A DNA stretch of 62,716 nt from JBCCMA01 sp039026595 (lineage in GTDB: Bacteria > Pseudomonadota > Gammaproteobacteria > Steroidobacterales > JBCCMA01): the NCBI GenBank assembly GCA_039026595.1, contig JBCCMA010000003.1:1-62716 (forward strand), written 5' to 3'. Positions 51,958-60,786 of this stretch are shown piece after piece. Both the position numbers and the translations under genes were made by a program. The stretch's first letter is position 1. Every line of letters begins with the position of its first letter. The notes under the pieces were generated by a model, which worked only from the letters and a program-made list of their open reading frames with translations, did no database searches and was not told the origin of the DNA.

Positions 51958-53622
51958 GTGAGCACGCCTGACCGCCGCTCTTCAGTCTTGCACCGAATTG
52001 GATTGGTGGCGGCCGTGTTGCTGAGCTCAATGCCGGTGGCGGCGGACGTCGCAACGGAGTTTGTGGTGACACGGCCGGCCAGTGTTCCGGACGATCAAAC
52101 CCTGGTGGCGGAGGGCGCCGTCGTCGGCCGCATCCAGACCGACCGCCGCGGCATTTTCGATCATCGCGACAACCTGAACTGGCTTCTTTCAACCGCAAAC
52201 CGTCTGCACCGGACAACGCGCGAGAGTGTCGTCCGGAGTCAGCTCGTTTTTGCCACCGGGGAGCCCTACGATCCGCGCAAACTCCAGGAGAGCGAGCGGA
52301 TATTGCGCAGCAACCAGTTCCTGTTCGATGCCGCCATTGTGCCGGTGTCTTACCGCGATGGCGTGGTGGATATTGAAGTGGTGACCCGCGATCTGTGGTC
52401 CATCGAACCCACATTAAGCCTGAAGCGTTCAGGGGGCGAGAACCAGACGACGCTCGGCATCGAGGACGAGAATTTTCTTGGGACCGGGGCCCTTCTGGGC
52501 GGGCTTTACGAACGCGACCTCGATCGGCGAACACGCCTGGTGTACTTCGCAGACCGGCAGCTTGGCACGCGCTGGTTGTCGCTCGCCGCCAGCGCTGCGG
52601 ACAGCAACGACGGGCATCGCTACGCGTTTTCGTTGGGTCGTCCGTTTTTTGCGCTGGAGACGCGTTACGCCTGGAACGTACAGGCGGTCGACTTCAAACG
52701 TGTGGACTCGCTGTATCGCCTCGGCGACGAACTTGTGGACTATGAACACGATGAGCGTTTTCTCGACGTGTGGGGTGGGTGGTCGCGCGGTTTGCAGAAC
52801 GGGTGGGTGCGCCGATGGCGCGTCGGGATCGTGGCCAATGACAATCGCTTTGCACCCCCGCCCAACGGGATACGCGCCGGGGTCGTCCCCGCCGACCGTG
52901 AACTGATTTATCCGTACGTGTCCGTCACCTGGCTTGAAGATCGCTTCATCAAGACCGCCAATGTGCAGCAAATTGCGCGTACCGAAGACTTTTTTCTTGG
53001 CGCACAGCTGGGACTGACGCTCGGCTACGCAGGGACCTCACTGGGCTCGGATCGCAGCGCGTGGATCATTGGCGCCTCTGCCCAGCGTGGATTTGGTCGC
53101 GCGGATCACAAGCTACTTCTGCTTGATGCACAGACCCGTGGCCGCATTGAAAGCGGGCGCACGGCTAACGGAACGCTCTCGTTCCGCGCCCGTTATTTCC
53201 ACCGGCAGTCAGCGAAATGGCTGCAGAGCATCACGCTATCCGGGGTTCGCGGTCAGCGTCTGGATCTGGATCGACCGCTGCAGCTTGGCGGCGACATCGG
53301 GCTGCGTGGCTATCCTGTCCGCTATCAAAGCGGCGAGAGTCGCGTTCTGTTCTCGTTCGAGCAGCGGTATTTCACCGACTGGTACCCGTGGCGCGTGCTG
53401 CGCGTCGGTGCGGCGGCGTTTGTCGACGCGGGCCGAACGTTTGGCGATAACCCCATCGGTGGTCAGAGCCTGGGCTGGCTACGCAGTGTGGGCGTCGGTC
53501 TGCGACTGGCGCCCACCCGTGGCGGACGCAAGGTGTTCCATCTGGATGTCGCGTTCCCGCTCGATGGCGACCCGTCAATCGACTCGGTGCAAATCAGCTT
53601 CCAGGGCAAGCGTGGGTTCTGA
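51958..53622 (+). CDS. Omp85-family outer-membrane protein with a single POTRA-like module
   Basis: 554 residues from GTG 51958, strongly supported by AGGGAGG about 7 bases upstream. Signal segment (IGLVAAVLLSSMPVAA), one POTRA-like module (RLHRTTRESVVRSQLVFATG, YDPRKLQESERILRSNQFLF, VDIEVVTRDLWSIEP; residues 85-165), then a barrel of about 380 residues with loop motif QLGGDIGLRGYPVRY and an ending of VQISFQGKRGF. Distinct from BamA and TamA, which carry five and three POTRAs. Lipid or protein insertion is the family role; client unknown. Confidence 0.82.
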   Translation: MSTPDRRSSVLHRIGLVAAVLLSSMPVAADVATEFVVTRPASVPDDQTLVAEGAVVGRIQTDRRGIFDHRDNLNWLLSTANRLHRTTRESVVRSQLVFATGEPYDPRKLQESERILRSNQFLFDAAIVPVSYRDGVVDIEVVTRDLWSIEPTLSLKRSGGENQTTLGIEDENFLGTGALLGGLYERDLDRRTRLVYFADRQLGTRWLSLAASAADSNDGHRYAFSLGRPFFALETRYAWNVQAVDFKRVDSLYRLGDELVDYEHDERFLDVWGGWSRGLQNGWVRRWRVGIVANDNRFAPPPNGIRAGVVPADRELIYPYVSVTWLEDRFIKTANVQQIARTEDFFLGAQLGLTLGYAGTSLGSDRSAWIIGASAQRGFGRADHKLLLLDAQTRGRIESGRTANGTLSFRARYFHRQSAKWLQSITLSGVRGQRLDLDRPLQLGGDIGLRGYPVRYQSGESRVLFSFEQRYFTDWYPWRVLRVGAAAFVDAGRTFGDNPIGGQSLGWLRSVGVGLRLAPTRGGRKVFHLDVAFPLDGDPSIDSVQISFQGKRGF

Positions 53623-53648
53623 CCAGCGGTCGTTTGGGGCATCGCCTA

Positions 53649-54251
53649 TTACTCACCGCCGCCAAACAAATAGCGATACCGCAACTTGATGGCGCTCACA
53701 TCCCCCGCGTCTGTGTCCGTGAAACTCCATGACAGCCCGAGGCGCCCATTCTGCGAGATGTGCCAGTCGCCGCCGAGTTCGAGATAGAGCGACGTGCCGT
53801 CCTGTGACAACGAGTCTTCCGGCCCGGGATTGAGAAGGGGCGATTCTGTGAGTTCAAGATCGTAGATATTGAGTCCGAGCTTGCCAACAAAGCTCAACCG
53901 GCCGGACGGTTTGGACGCGTAACCCAGATTGATCCGAGTGGCGTTGTACTTGAGTTGACCTGTGAGTAGCGGCGCGAACAAAATCCCGGTTGACTCATAA
54001 TCATCGAAGGCAAGGTCAATAGTGAGACCGTTGTCGAACTGGTACCCGACAAGAAACTCGGACGCAAACACGGTGTCGGTGGATTGATCATCGACCACAT
54101 TCGGGCTTGAGATAAAGGCGTTTGGTGCGGCGTCGACATCGCCCGCACCGAGCCCGAAACCCAGATAGAACTGCCCGTCCGCATGGGCGACATTGGCACC
54201 AAGGCCGGTCAAAAGCAGGGCGCTGAAAAAACGGTTTCTTTTGATGAGCAT
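53649..54251 (-). CDS. Small outer-membrane beta-barrel protein
   Basis: 200 residues, signal peptide (FSALLLTGLGANVAHA), then OmpA-like alternating strands: GQFYLGFGLGAGDV, EFLVGYQFDNGLTIDLAF, ATRINLGYASKP, LSFVGKLGLNIY, TSLYLELGGDWHIS and AIKLRYRYLFGGGE. Probably eight strands. It is convergent with the Omp85 gene. Function unknown; G+C content looks lower than in its left neighbours. Confidence 0.78.
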   Translation of the reverse strand: MLIKRNRFFSALLLTGLGANVAHADGQFYLGFGLGAGDVDAAPNAFISSPNVVDDQSTDTVFASEFLVGYQFDNGLTIDLAFDDYESTGILFAPLLTGQLKYNATRINLGYASKPSGRLSFVGKLGLNIYDLELTESPLLNPGPEDSLSQDGTSLYLELGGDWHISQNGRLGLSWSFTDTDAGDVSAIKLRYRYLFGGGE

Positions 54252-54319
54252 GGTGTCTTATCCCTTTGGTCGATCGTTTCGCGCCAGTTGTTTTGAAGCA
54301 TACGGCGTCAGCGTTGAAT

Positions 54320-55093
54320 TCAGTCTGGTATGCGAGGTCGTTCGCGCTTCACTTGGCGGTCAGCGTGAATCTTCATGTATTTATAAAAAGTCCCGTTGGC
54401 TTCCGACCACGCGATGGCCAACCCACGCCAGCCATCCAGAAGTCCAAGCTTTAACACATAGGTTCTGAAAAATGTGAAGAGCGCCTTCAGAAAGATCACG
54501 GACGATGGATAGGTATGACCGAGTGTGTCACGCCGGAGTTCTGTGTAGCGATCCACCTTTTGAAGGCACTGGCTCAGCTCGCGCACGGTGGCATGGAGAA
54601 TGACGCCTTGCAGAGGTTTAATTTTGCTGAGGTTTGTCGTCTTCACTTTTTCGTGCACAGCGGCGTCGTTAAACCGGTGAACAGTGCGATTGAACAGTCT
54701 GATCAACCGATCGTTACCCCACCCACCCCTGTGGATGGTCTGACCCATAAACTGGTTCTCACGAACAATTTCTCCGACAGAATGGATATCGCCCGGTGAC
54801 CAGCGCGCCAGGGCATCAACAAGTATCGGGTTCATTTTCTCGTCAGCGTCCAGTGAGAACACCCAGTCATTTTGTGCCAAGTCAACGGCGGCGTTCTTGG
54901 TGGGACCGAAACCGGTGAACGCACCTTCATGGTAGGCCACATTGTGATGTTGCCTGGCAATTGTCGGCGTGAGGTCGTCGGAATTGTTGTCATAGACGAC
55001 AACGTTTGAGAAGCGGTCTACACTCGCGAGCGCTGCATCCAGTGTGTCGGCCGCATTGCGCGTGATAATGACAATACTGATGTGGTCGATCAT
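54320..55093 (-). CDS. GT2-family glycosyltransferase (WaaE/KdtX-like)
   Basis: 257 residues, GT-A fold. N-terminal SIVIITRNAADTLDAALASV and YDNNSDDLT nucleotide-sugar binding region, FGPTKNAAVDLAQNDWVFSL, DADE (metal-binding DxD-type) and GWGNDRLIRLFNRTVHRFND. Resembles glucosyltransferases of the LPS core. A late EANGTFYKYMKIH tail is typical. Noticeably lower G+C than the flanking glycosyltransferase at 50850, so transfer is possible. Confidence 0.85.
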   Translation of the reverse strand: MIDHISIVIITRNAADTLDAALASVDRFSNVVVYDNNSDDLTPTIARQHHNVAYHEGAFTGFGPTKNAAVDLAQNDWVFSLDADEKMNPILVDALARWSPGDIHSVGEIVRENQFMGQTIHRGGWGNDRLIRLFNRTVHRFNDAAVHEKVKTTNLSKIKPLQGVILHATVRELSQCLQKVDRYTELRRDTLGHTYPSSVIFLKALFTFFRTYVLKLGLLDGWRGLAIAWSEANGTFYKYMKIHADRQVKRERPRIPD

Positions 55094-55120
55094 GGGCAGG
55101 CCGGGTTAGGTGCGCACAGT

Positions 55121-55750
55121 ATGACGTACGTCAGAGTGGATCGCGATACGCTTCGAGCCGGGTGCGAGGTGTTAGCCCAACGCGACGAGGTTCTGCGCGC
55201 ATTGCTCGAACGTAATGGTGTGCCGCCATTGTGGGATCGCCCCACAGGCTTTCCAACACTCGTTCAGTTGATTCTTGAGCAGCAAGTGTCGCTTGATAGC
55301 GCGGCTGCGGTCTATGCGCGGTTGAAAACAGAACTGAGCCGGGTCACACCAAAAAGGGTCTTGCTGCTGTCTGACGAGGCGTTTCGCAGTTGCGGTGTCA
55401 GCCGCCAGAAAAGCCGTTACATCCGTTTGCTGGCCGAGCAAATCGACAAAAAGGTATTTCGGTTATCCGATCTCCATCGCGCAGAGGCCAGTCGCGCCCG
55501 AGCCATGCTGATTTCGCTGACCGGCATCGGACCGTGGACAGCCGATGTGTATTTGTTAATGGCGATGCGGCATCCCGATGTCTGGCCGCCGGGTGATGTG
55601 GCGTTGATTCGGCAGTTTGAGAAATGCATGCCGGTGCGATCCATCGAGAGTCGACGGAGCGTACAGCGTATTCAAAGCTGGTCGCCGTGGCGCGCCGTTG
55701 CGGCGCGCCTGATCTGGCACGACTATCTGATTGAACGCGGGCGCGTTTAG
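55121..55750 (+). CDS. HhH-GPD DNA glycosylase (3-methyladenine type)
   Basis: 209 residues from ATG 55121. Helix-hairpin-helix LISLTGIGPWTADVYLL (residues about 128-144), then the catalytic Asp in WPPGDVAL; N-terminal VQLILEQQVSLDSAA is the family helix. Removes alkylated purines in base excision repair, AlkA/MagIII-like but without the AlkA N-terminal domain and without the iron-sulfur Cys cluster of EndoIII. Its stop overlaps that of the HMG-CoA-synthase gene on the other strand. Confidence 0.88.
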   Translation: MTYVRVDRDTLRAGCEVLAQRDEVLRALLERNGVPPLWDRPTGFPTLVQLILEQQVSLDSAAAVYARLKTELSRVTPKRVLLLSDEAFRSCGVSRQKSRYIRLLAEQIDKKVFRLSDLHRAEASRARAMLISLTGIGPWTADVYLLMAMRHPDVWPPGDVALIRQFEKCMPVRSIESRRSVQRIQSWSPWRAVAARLIWHDYLIERGRV

Positions 55751-57009
55751 CCCGCGCGTCTCAGATCGCCGGCGGGGCGAAGATCGCCGTACTGCCGTTG
55801 ATGGTTTCTAGTTCCAAGATAGAAAAGATCGCCCTTCAGATTCCAGTGGTCGGGATCAAGGTGGGCGGCCTCATTTTCGTCCGCATGCTCTTCTTCACGC
55901 ATGAGCATTTCATACTCTTCGACCGTGAGGCGACGGCGTTCGGCAAGTTGCGCGGCGGGATCAACCTGTTTGCGATAGGCTGAGGCACCGGCCGCAACCT
56001 GTCCTGCAGAGTACGATGCGCCGCATCCACTCCCGTAGGCGAAGAAGCTGGTGTTCGTACCTTCCTGATGAGGCTTTACGCGACGTAGGAAATCGATCAA
56101 AGCCAGAAAGATGGAGCCGGTGTAGATGTTGCCGACGTTGGCGTTCAGGGAGAGCCAGGGCGCAACGCGCTGTTCGTACGAAGCACGGAACGCCTTTTCG
56201 TGCATGACATCATGCTGAAGTTCGACATGACGACGGTGCGCTTTGCTCGCCATCTTTACAAACGGCACGTGGTAGAAACACGCTTCCATGGCATCGGTGT
56301 TCAATTGATGCGGATCGTCGATCTGGCTTTTGGCATCCGCCAACGCGCCTTCAAGCGCATCGAGATAACACTGGATTGAGTAGTGGCCGTCGGCAAAGGC
56401 GTACTTCGAATAAAGCGGGCGCCAAAAGTCCATGACCTGCCGGGTGTAGTCACCAATGCAGTTCAGATGAAGGTTCATCAGACGAGGGTGTTGTCCCACT
56501 ACCAATGCGACCGCGCCGGCACCTTGAGTGGGCTCTCCGGCGGTTTTCAGCCCGTATCGCGCGATGTCCGATGCGATGATGAGGGCTTTTCGGCCGCGTG
56601 CGCGTCCGGAAGCAATCCAATCGGCGGAGCTACCCACTCCAGCCATACCACCGAAGCACGCGTGCTTGGTTTCGAAGGTGCGGCAATTGGTGGGAAGCCC
56701 CAGTATCTCGTGGACGTAGACCGCCACCGGTTTTGCGTGGTCCACGCCGGTTTCGGTGCCAACAATCAGCGTTCCGATTTCTTCTGGATCGATATTGAAA
56801 TTCGTCAGTGCATCTTTCGCGGCTTTCGCGGCCAAGGTGACGGTGTCTTCACACGGAGTGGCGACGGCCATCTGCTTCTGTCCGAGTCCGAGTGTGAATT
56901 TATCCGGGTCGATGTCGCGCGCTTCGGCAAGGTCGCGCATGTCCAGATAGCACTGTGGGCCGGCGAATGCGATGGCATCGATGCCGACGGGATTCTCGGA
57001 CGGGGTCAT
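55747..57009 (-). CDS. Hydroxymethylglutaryl-CoA synthase family protein
   Basis: 420 residues from ATG 57009, with AAGGA upstream. Thiolase-fold condensing enzyme: catalytic Glu in VGTETGVDHAKP, nucleophile Cys in TFETKHACFGGMAG, and His in ACFYHVPFVKMASKAH. NANVGNIYTGSIFLALI is a further family block. Makes HMG-CoA from acetyl-CoA and acetoacetyl-CoA (mevalonate pathway) or acts in beta-branching. No HMG-CoA reductase, kinase or PKS gene lies in the window, so its pathway is unknown. C-terminal tail (YGDLRPAGDLRRAG) is repetitive. Confidence 0.88.
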   Translation of the reverse strand: MTPSENPVGIDAIAFAGPQCYLDMRDLAEARDIDPDKFTLGLGQKQMAVATPCEDTVTLAAKAAKDALTNFNIDPEEIGTLIVGTETGVDHAKPVAVYVHEILGLPTNCRTFETKHACFGGMAGVGSSADWIASGRARGRKALIIASDIARYGLKTAGEPTQGAGAVALVVGQHPRLMNLHLNCIGDYTRQVMDFWRPLYSKYAFADGHYSIQCYLDALEGALADAKSQIDDPHQLNTDAMEACFYHVPFVKMASKAHRRHVELQHDVMHEKAFRASYEQRVAPWLSLNANVGNIYTGSIFLALIDFLRRVKPHQEGTNTSFFAYGSGCGASYSAGQVAAGASAYRKQVDPAAQLAERRRLTVEEYEMLMREEEHADENEAAHLDPDHWNLKGDLFYLGTRNHQRQYGDLRPAGDLRRAG

Positions 57010-57043
57010 AGCGGATCCTTTGGAGCTCGGTGTCAACAAAACA

Positions 57044-57090
57044 TGACTGTGAATGTGTCAAGCAACACTGTCACACTGCGCTGTCAGTGT
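57044..57090. promoter_or_regulatory. Operator-like repeats upstream of the HMG-CoA synthase gene
   Basis: TGAC-N9-GTCA (57044-57060) and ACACTG-N14-CAGTGT (57065-57090) are two overlapping-style inverted repeats built from a recurring TGTCA/TGACA unit, 35-80 bp before the start codon. This suggests a dimeric repressor or activator; identity unknown. Confidence 0.35.
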
Positions 57091-57130
57091 AGCAAGCCGC
57101 AGCGCTCAGCCCAACATTTCGGCAGTAAGT

Positions 57131-57162
57131 TCGAAAGTTTCAGTGCTGGCAGAAACTTTCGA
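57131..57162. repeat. Perfect 11-bp inverted repeat between gyrB and the HMG-CoA synthase gene
   Basis: TCGAAAGTTTC (57131-57141), spacer AGTGCTGGCA, GAAACTTTCGA (57152-57162). About 94 bp after the gyrB stop on the minus strand and with no U-run, so it is a poor rho-independent terminator; it could be a stability hairpin or a protein-binding dyad. Confidence 0.6.
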
Positions 57163-57255
57163 CGATTGCCCACCGATCAACCGAGCCGATTAGAGAGCAT
57201 GAACGCACGATATGGCGCCGATGTGGCGGAAATCGGCCCGGGTCGGGCAGATCGC

Positions 57256-59679
57256 TCAGATATCGAGGTTCGACACCAGCAGCGCGTTACGCTCGATGAA
57301 CTCTCGACGAGGTTCCACCTGGTCGCCCATCAGCGTGGTGAAGATCTCATCAGCATTAAACGCGTCCTCGATGCGGACCTGCATGAGTCGCCGGGTTTCG
57401 GGATTGACCGTGGTATCCCAAAGCTGATCCGGGTTCATTTCCCCAAGACCTTTGTAGCGCTGGACGGATTGGCCACGCTTGGCCTCCTCCATTAACCACT
57501 CGATGGCTTGACGGAAACTGTCCACAGGCTGTGACTTGTCACCCCGACGGACGTGCGCGCCATCACCGATCAAGCCCAGCAGTTCCTGACCCAGCGCAAC
57601 GATGCGAGCGTACTCAGCCGATTCAAAGAACTCTTTCGGGATGCGATGTGTCTTGCCCACGCCGTGATGACGCCGTGTAATCTCGAGTGCAAACCCCTCG
57701 CCCTCGTCATCCTCGCGCCGGACCGCACGGCCCTCATACCGAGCGGCGATATCGTCGCGCCCGTCGAGTTGTTCGACCAGGTCCCGCGTCCACTGACTCA
57801 CCTGATCAAGGTCCGACATGCGCGCCGCATCCATCTCCGGCAGATAAACCATCTGACGCAATACGCGTTCGTCGTAGCGTCGCGACCAGCGAGCAATCAG
57901 CGCGTCGACGTCAATGTAGCTTCGTGCCAGCGACTCAAGCGCCGTACCGTGGATGGCCGGTGCCTCTTCCGAAACATGTAGTTCCGCGCCGTCCAACGCA
58001 TAGGCCAGTAGGAAACTGTTCAGTTGATCGTCGTCTTTTGCGTAGCGCTCCTGCTTGCCTTTTTTGATTTTGTACAGCGGTGGCTGCGCGATAAAGATAT
58101 GACCACGCTCGATCAGCTCCGGCATTTGTCGATAGAAGAACGTCAGCAACAACGTACGAATATGCGACCCGTCGACATCCGCGTCCGTCATGATGATGAT
58201 GCTGTGATAACGCAGCTTGTCCGGATCAAAATCGTCGCGACCGATGCCACAGCCAAGCGCCGTAATCAGGGTGCCAACTTCCTGGGATGAAAGCATCTTG
58301 TCGAAGCGGGCTTTTTCAACGTTCAGGATTTTTCCGCGCAACGGCAAGATCGCCTGCGTGCGTCGATCACGACCCTGCTTTGCCGACCCACCGGCTGAAT
58401 CGCCCTCAACCAGGAAGAGCTCGGACTTGGCCGGGTCCTTCTCCTGACAATCCGCCAGCTTGCCCGGCAAACCTGCAATATCGAGCGCACCTTTCCGACG
58501 CGTCATCTCCCGCGCTTTGCGGGCGGCTTCGCGGGCGCGCGCCGCGTCCACGATCTTTCCCACGATCGCTTTAGCCGGCGCCGGGTGTTCCAGCAGAAAA
58601 TCCTGCAGATGCTCGGCAGTCGCGGACTCCACAATGCCTTTCACCTCGGAGGAGACCAGTTTTTCCTTGGTCTGCGAGGAAAATTTCGGATCCGGTACTT
58701 TCACGGACAGGACAGCGGTGAGACCCTCACGACAGTCGTCGCCCGTCATTGAGACTTTTTCTTTCTTGGCGAGACCCTCACTCTCAATATAGTTGTTTAG
58801 CGTTCGGGTCAGCGCGCTCCGGAAACCGGCGAGGTGTGTGCCCCCGTCACGCTGCGGAATGTTGTTGGTGTAGCACGCCACATTTTCCTGATAAGAGTCG
58901 TTCCACTGGGCCGCCACTTCCACCTGAACATCATCCTTGGTGGTAATAAAGTGGATAACAGGTTCCTGAATGACAGTCTTATTGCGATTCAGGTGTTCAA
59001 CAAAGGCTCGAATACCGCCTTCGTATTCAAACAGGTCTCGCTGCTCATCACGCTCGTCAATGAGCTCGATACGGACACCGCTATTGAGGAACGAGAGCTC
59101 CCTCAGACGCTTCGCAAGTACCTGATAATCAAAGGAAATATTAGAAAAAGTGTCTGCACTGGGCTTGAACTGGATGGTCGTGCCGGTGCTTGTGGCATTT
59201 CCGATCACCTTGAGCGGTGCCGTAGGCTCTCCGTTCTGATAGGTCTGGAAATGCCGTTTACCGTCGCGACGAATGGTCAGCTCAAGATGGGAGGACAGCG
59301 CGTTCACAACAGAAACACCGACGCCATGTAGCCCGCCGGACACCTTATAGCTGTTGTCATCGAACTTACCGCCAGCGTGCAAGACGGTCATGATCACTTC
59401 GGCGGCCGATCGGTTCTCTTCCTCGTGCACGTCCACCGGTATTCCACGACCGTCATCACTGACGCTGACCGACTCATCGGCGTGGATAGTGACCGTTACC
59501 TGATTGCAGTAACCCGCTAATGCTTCGTCGATGGAATTGTCGACAACCTCGAAGACCATATGATGGAGACCGGTTCCGTCGTCCGTATCTCCGATGTACA
59601 TGCCGGGTCGCTTTCGGACCGCTTCCAGCCCCTTGAGAACCTTGATATTACTGGAGTTGTAATCGTCGTTATCGGCCAT
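57256..59679 (-). CDS. gyrB: DNA gyrase subunit B
   Basis: 807 residues. GHKL ATPase domain (VRKRPGMYIGDT, EVVDNSIDEALAG, HAGGKFDDNSYKVSGGLHGVG in parts), transducer, and TOPRIM domain (FLVEGDSAGGSAKQGRDR, IIIMTDADVDGSHI), ending with ALLVSNLDI. Type II topoisomerase subunit that introduces negative supercoils with GyrA. Last gene of dnaA-dnaN-recF-gyrB; 27 bp after recF. Confidence 0.99.
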   Translation of the reverse strand: MADNDDYNSSNIKVLKGLEAVRKRPGMYIGDTDDGTGLHHMVFEVVDNSIDEALAGYCNQVTVTIHADESVSVSDDGRGIPVDVHEEENRSAAEVIMTVLHAGGKFDDNSYKVSGGLHGVGVSVVNALSSHLELTIRRDGKRHFQTYQNGEPTAPLKVIGNATSTGTTIQFKPSADTFSNISFDYQVLAKRLRELSFLNSGVRIELIDERDEQRDLFEYEGGIRAFVEHLNRNKTVIQEPVIHFITTKDDVQVEVAAQWNDSYQENVACYTNNIPQRDGGTHLAGFRSALTRTLNNYIESEGLAKKEKVSMTGDDCREGLTAVLSVKVPDPKFSSQTKEKLVSSEVKGIVESATAEHLQDFLLEHPAPAKAIVGKIVDAARAREAARKAREMTRRKGALDIAGLPGKLADCQEKDPAKSELFLVEGDSAGGSAKQGRDRRTQAILPLRGKILNVEKARFDKMLSSQEVGTLITALGCGIGRDDFDPDKLRYHSIIIMTDADVDGSHIRTLLLTFFYRQMPELIERGHIFIAQPPLYKIKKGKQERYAKDDDQLNSFLLAYALDGAELHVSEEAPAIHGTALESLARSYIDVDALIARWSRRYDERVLRQMVYLPEMDAARMSDLDQVSQWTRDLVEQLDGRDDIAARYEGRAVRREDDEGEGFALEITRRHHGVGKTHRIPKEFFESAEYARIVALGQELLGLIGDGAHVRRGDKSQPVDSFRQAIEWLMEEAKRGQSVQRYKGLGEMNPDQLWDTTVNPETRRLMQVRIEDAFNADEIFTTLMGDQVEPRREFIERNALLVSNLDI

Positions 59680-59706
59680 GCACGTATCCTGTGACTTGAC
59701 CGCGAA

Positions 59707-60765
59707 TTATATCATCAATTCGACTTTCCCTTGTTCCACGTGGAACACGTGACCGACCGGTCGATCAGGCAGGACAGCTGCGTCCAGCGCTGTGACAAAG
59801 CGTTGAACCGGCAACTCGGCCGTGACGCTCAGTAGACGACCCAAGCTCTTTTGATCCAGTTCGGCGGCCGGGTCATCAAGGAGCAGCACGGGCGACCGCT
59901 TACCCGCTTTTTCCACAAGCGAAACCTGCGCAAGCACAAGTGCCGCAGCCAGCAGTTTTTGCTGGCCGCGGGAAACGCGATCACGGGCCATACGATCTGA
60001 AAAGCGAAGTTTCAGGTCCGCGCGCTGCGGTCCAACGTGCGTCATGTGTAATCGGGCATCTCGATCCCAGGATTCGTTAATGGCATCCCGCAGCCCCGAT
60101 TCGTCGGACCAGCCGCGGGAATAAACCACTGCCGCCGGCACGTCGAGCAGTCGGGCGACGATTTTCTGAAACTCCGGCATCAGGTCGGCAAGATAGGTCG
60201 CCCGACACTGATCGACGGCCTCCCCAGCGGCCACAAGCGCATCTTCCCACACCGCCGCCTCACGGCGTTGCCCGCCTTGCCTCAGTACGGCATTCCTCTG
60301 ACGAAGCGCTCTTTGATAACGCCGCCACTCCTCGAGAAACGTATGTTTCACGTGGAACACACCCCAATCGAGAAACGCCCGCCGCTGGCTTGGACCTGAC
60401 TCAACCAGACGGTGGATTCCGGGTTCGATCACCTGAATCGGCAAGGCGCGGATCAACGCCTCAATTTTACCCGCCACATGACCATCGACACGGATCCGAA
60501 GCGCGTCCCCACCGCCCTCAACCCCGAGTGAGTTAGGTGCACCATCGATATCGCAACGCACGACAAACCTTCGCTCACCGTCTCGCACAAGCCCACGCGT
60601 GCGCGTCGATCGGAATGATCGCCCGCGCCCCAGGAAATAAAGACTCTCAAGAAAACTGGTTTTCCCGCTACCGTTGGGACCAACGATCAGATTGAAAGCG
60701 GGATGACAGGCTACATCGACCTGCTGCAAACACCGGAAATCATGGATGGCGGCCGTCGTTAGCAA
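59707..60765 (-). CDS. recF: DNA replication and repair protein RecF
   Basis: 352 residues. Walker A GPNGSGKTSFLESLYFLGRG (residues 30-49), signature SRGQQKLLAAALVLAQ, and Walker B LLLDDPAAELD. SMC/ABC-type ATPase that helps load RecA at gaps. It lies 21 bp after the dnaN stop, the usual place. Ends MI; length typical. Confidence 0.97.
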   Translation of the reverse strand: MLTTAAIHDFRCLQQVDVACHPAFNLIVGPNGSGKTSFLESLYFLGRGRSFRSTRTRGLVRDGERRFVVRCDIDGAPNSLGVEGGGDALRIRVDGHVAGKIEALIRALPIQVIEPGIHRLVESGPSQRRAFLDWGVFHVKHTFLEEWRRYQRALRQRNAVLRQGGQRREAAVWEDALVAAGEAVDQCRATYLADLMPEFQKIVARLLDVPAAVVYSRGWSDESGLRDAINESWDRDARLHMTHVGPQRADLKLRFSDRMARDRVSRGQQKLLAAALVLAQVSLVEKAGKRSPVLLLDDPAAELDQKSLGRLLSVTAELPVQRFVTALDAAVLPDRPVGHVFHVEQGKVELMI

Positions 60766-60786
60766 CGGCCGCTCCCTTGTCGATGC

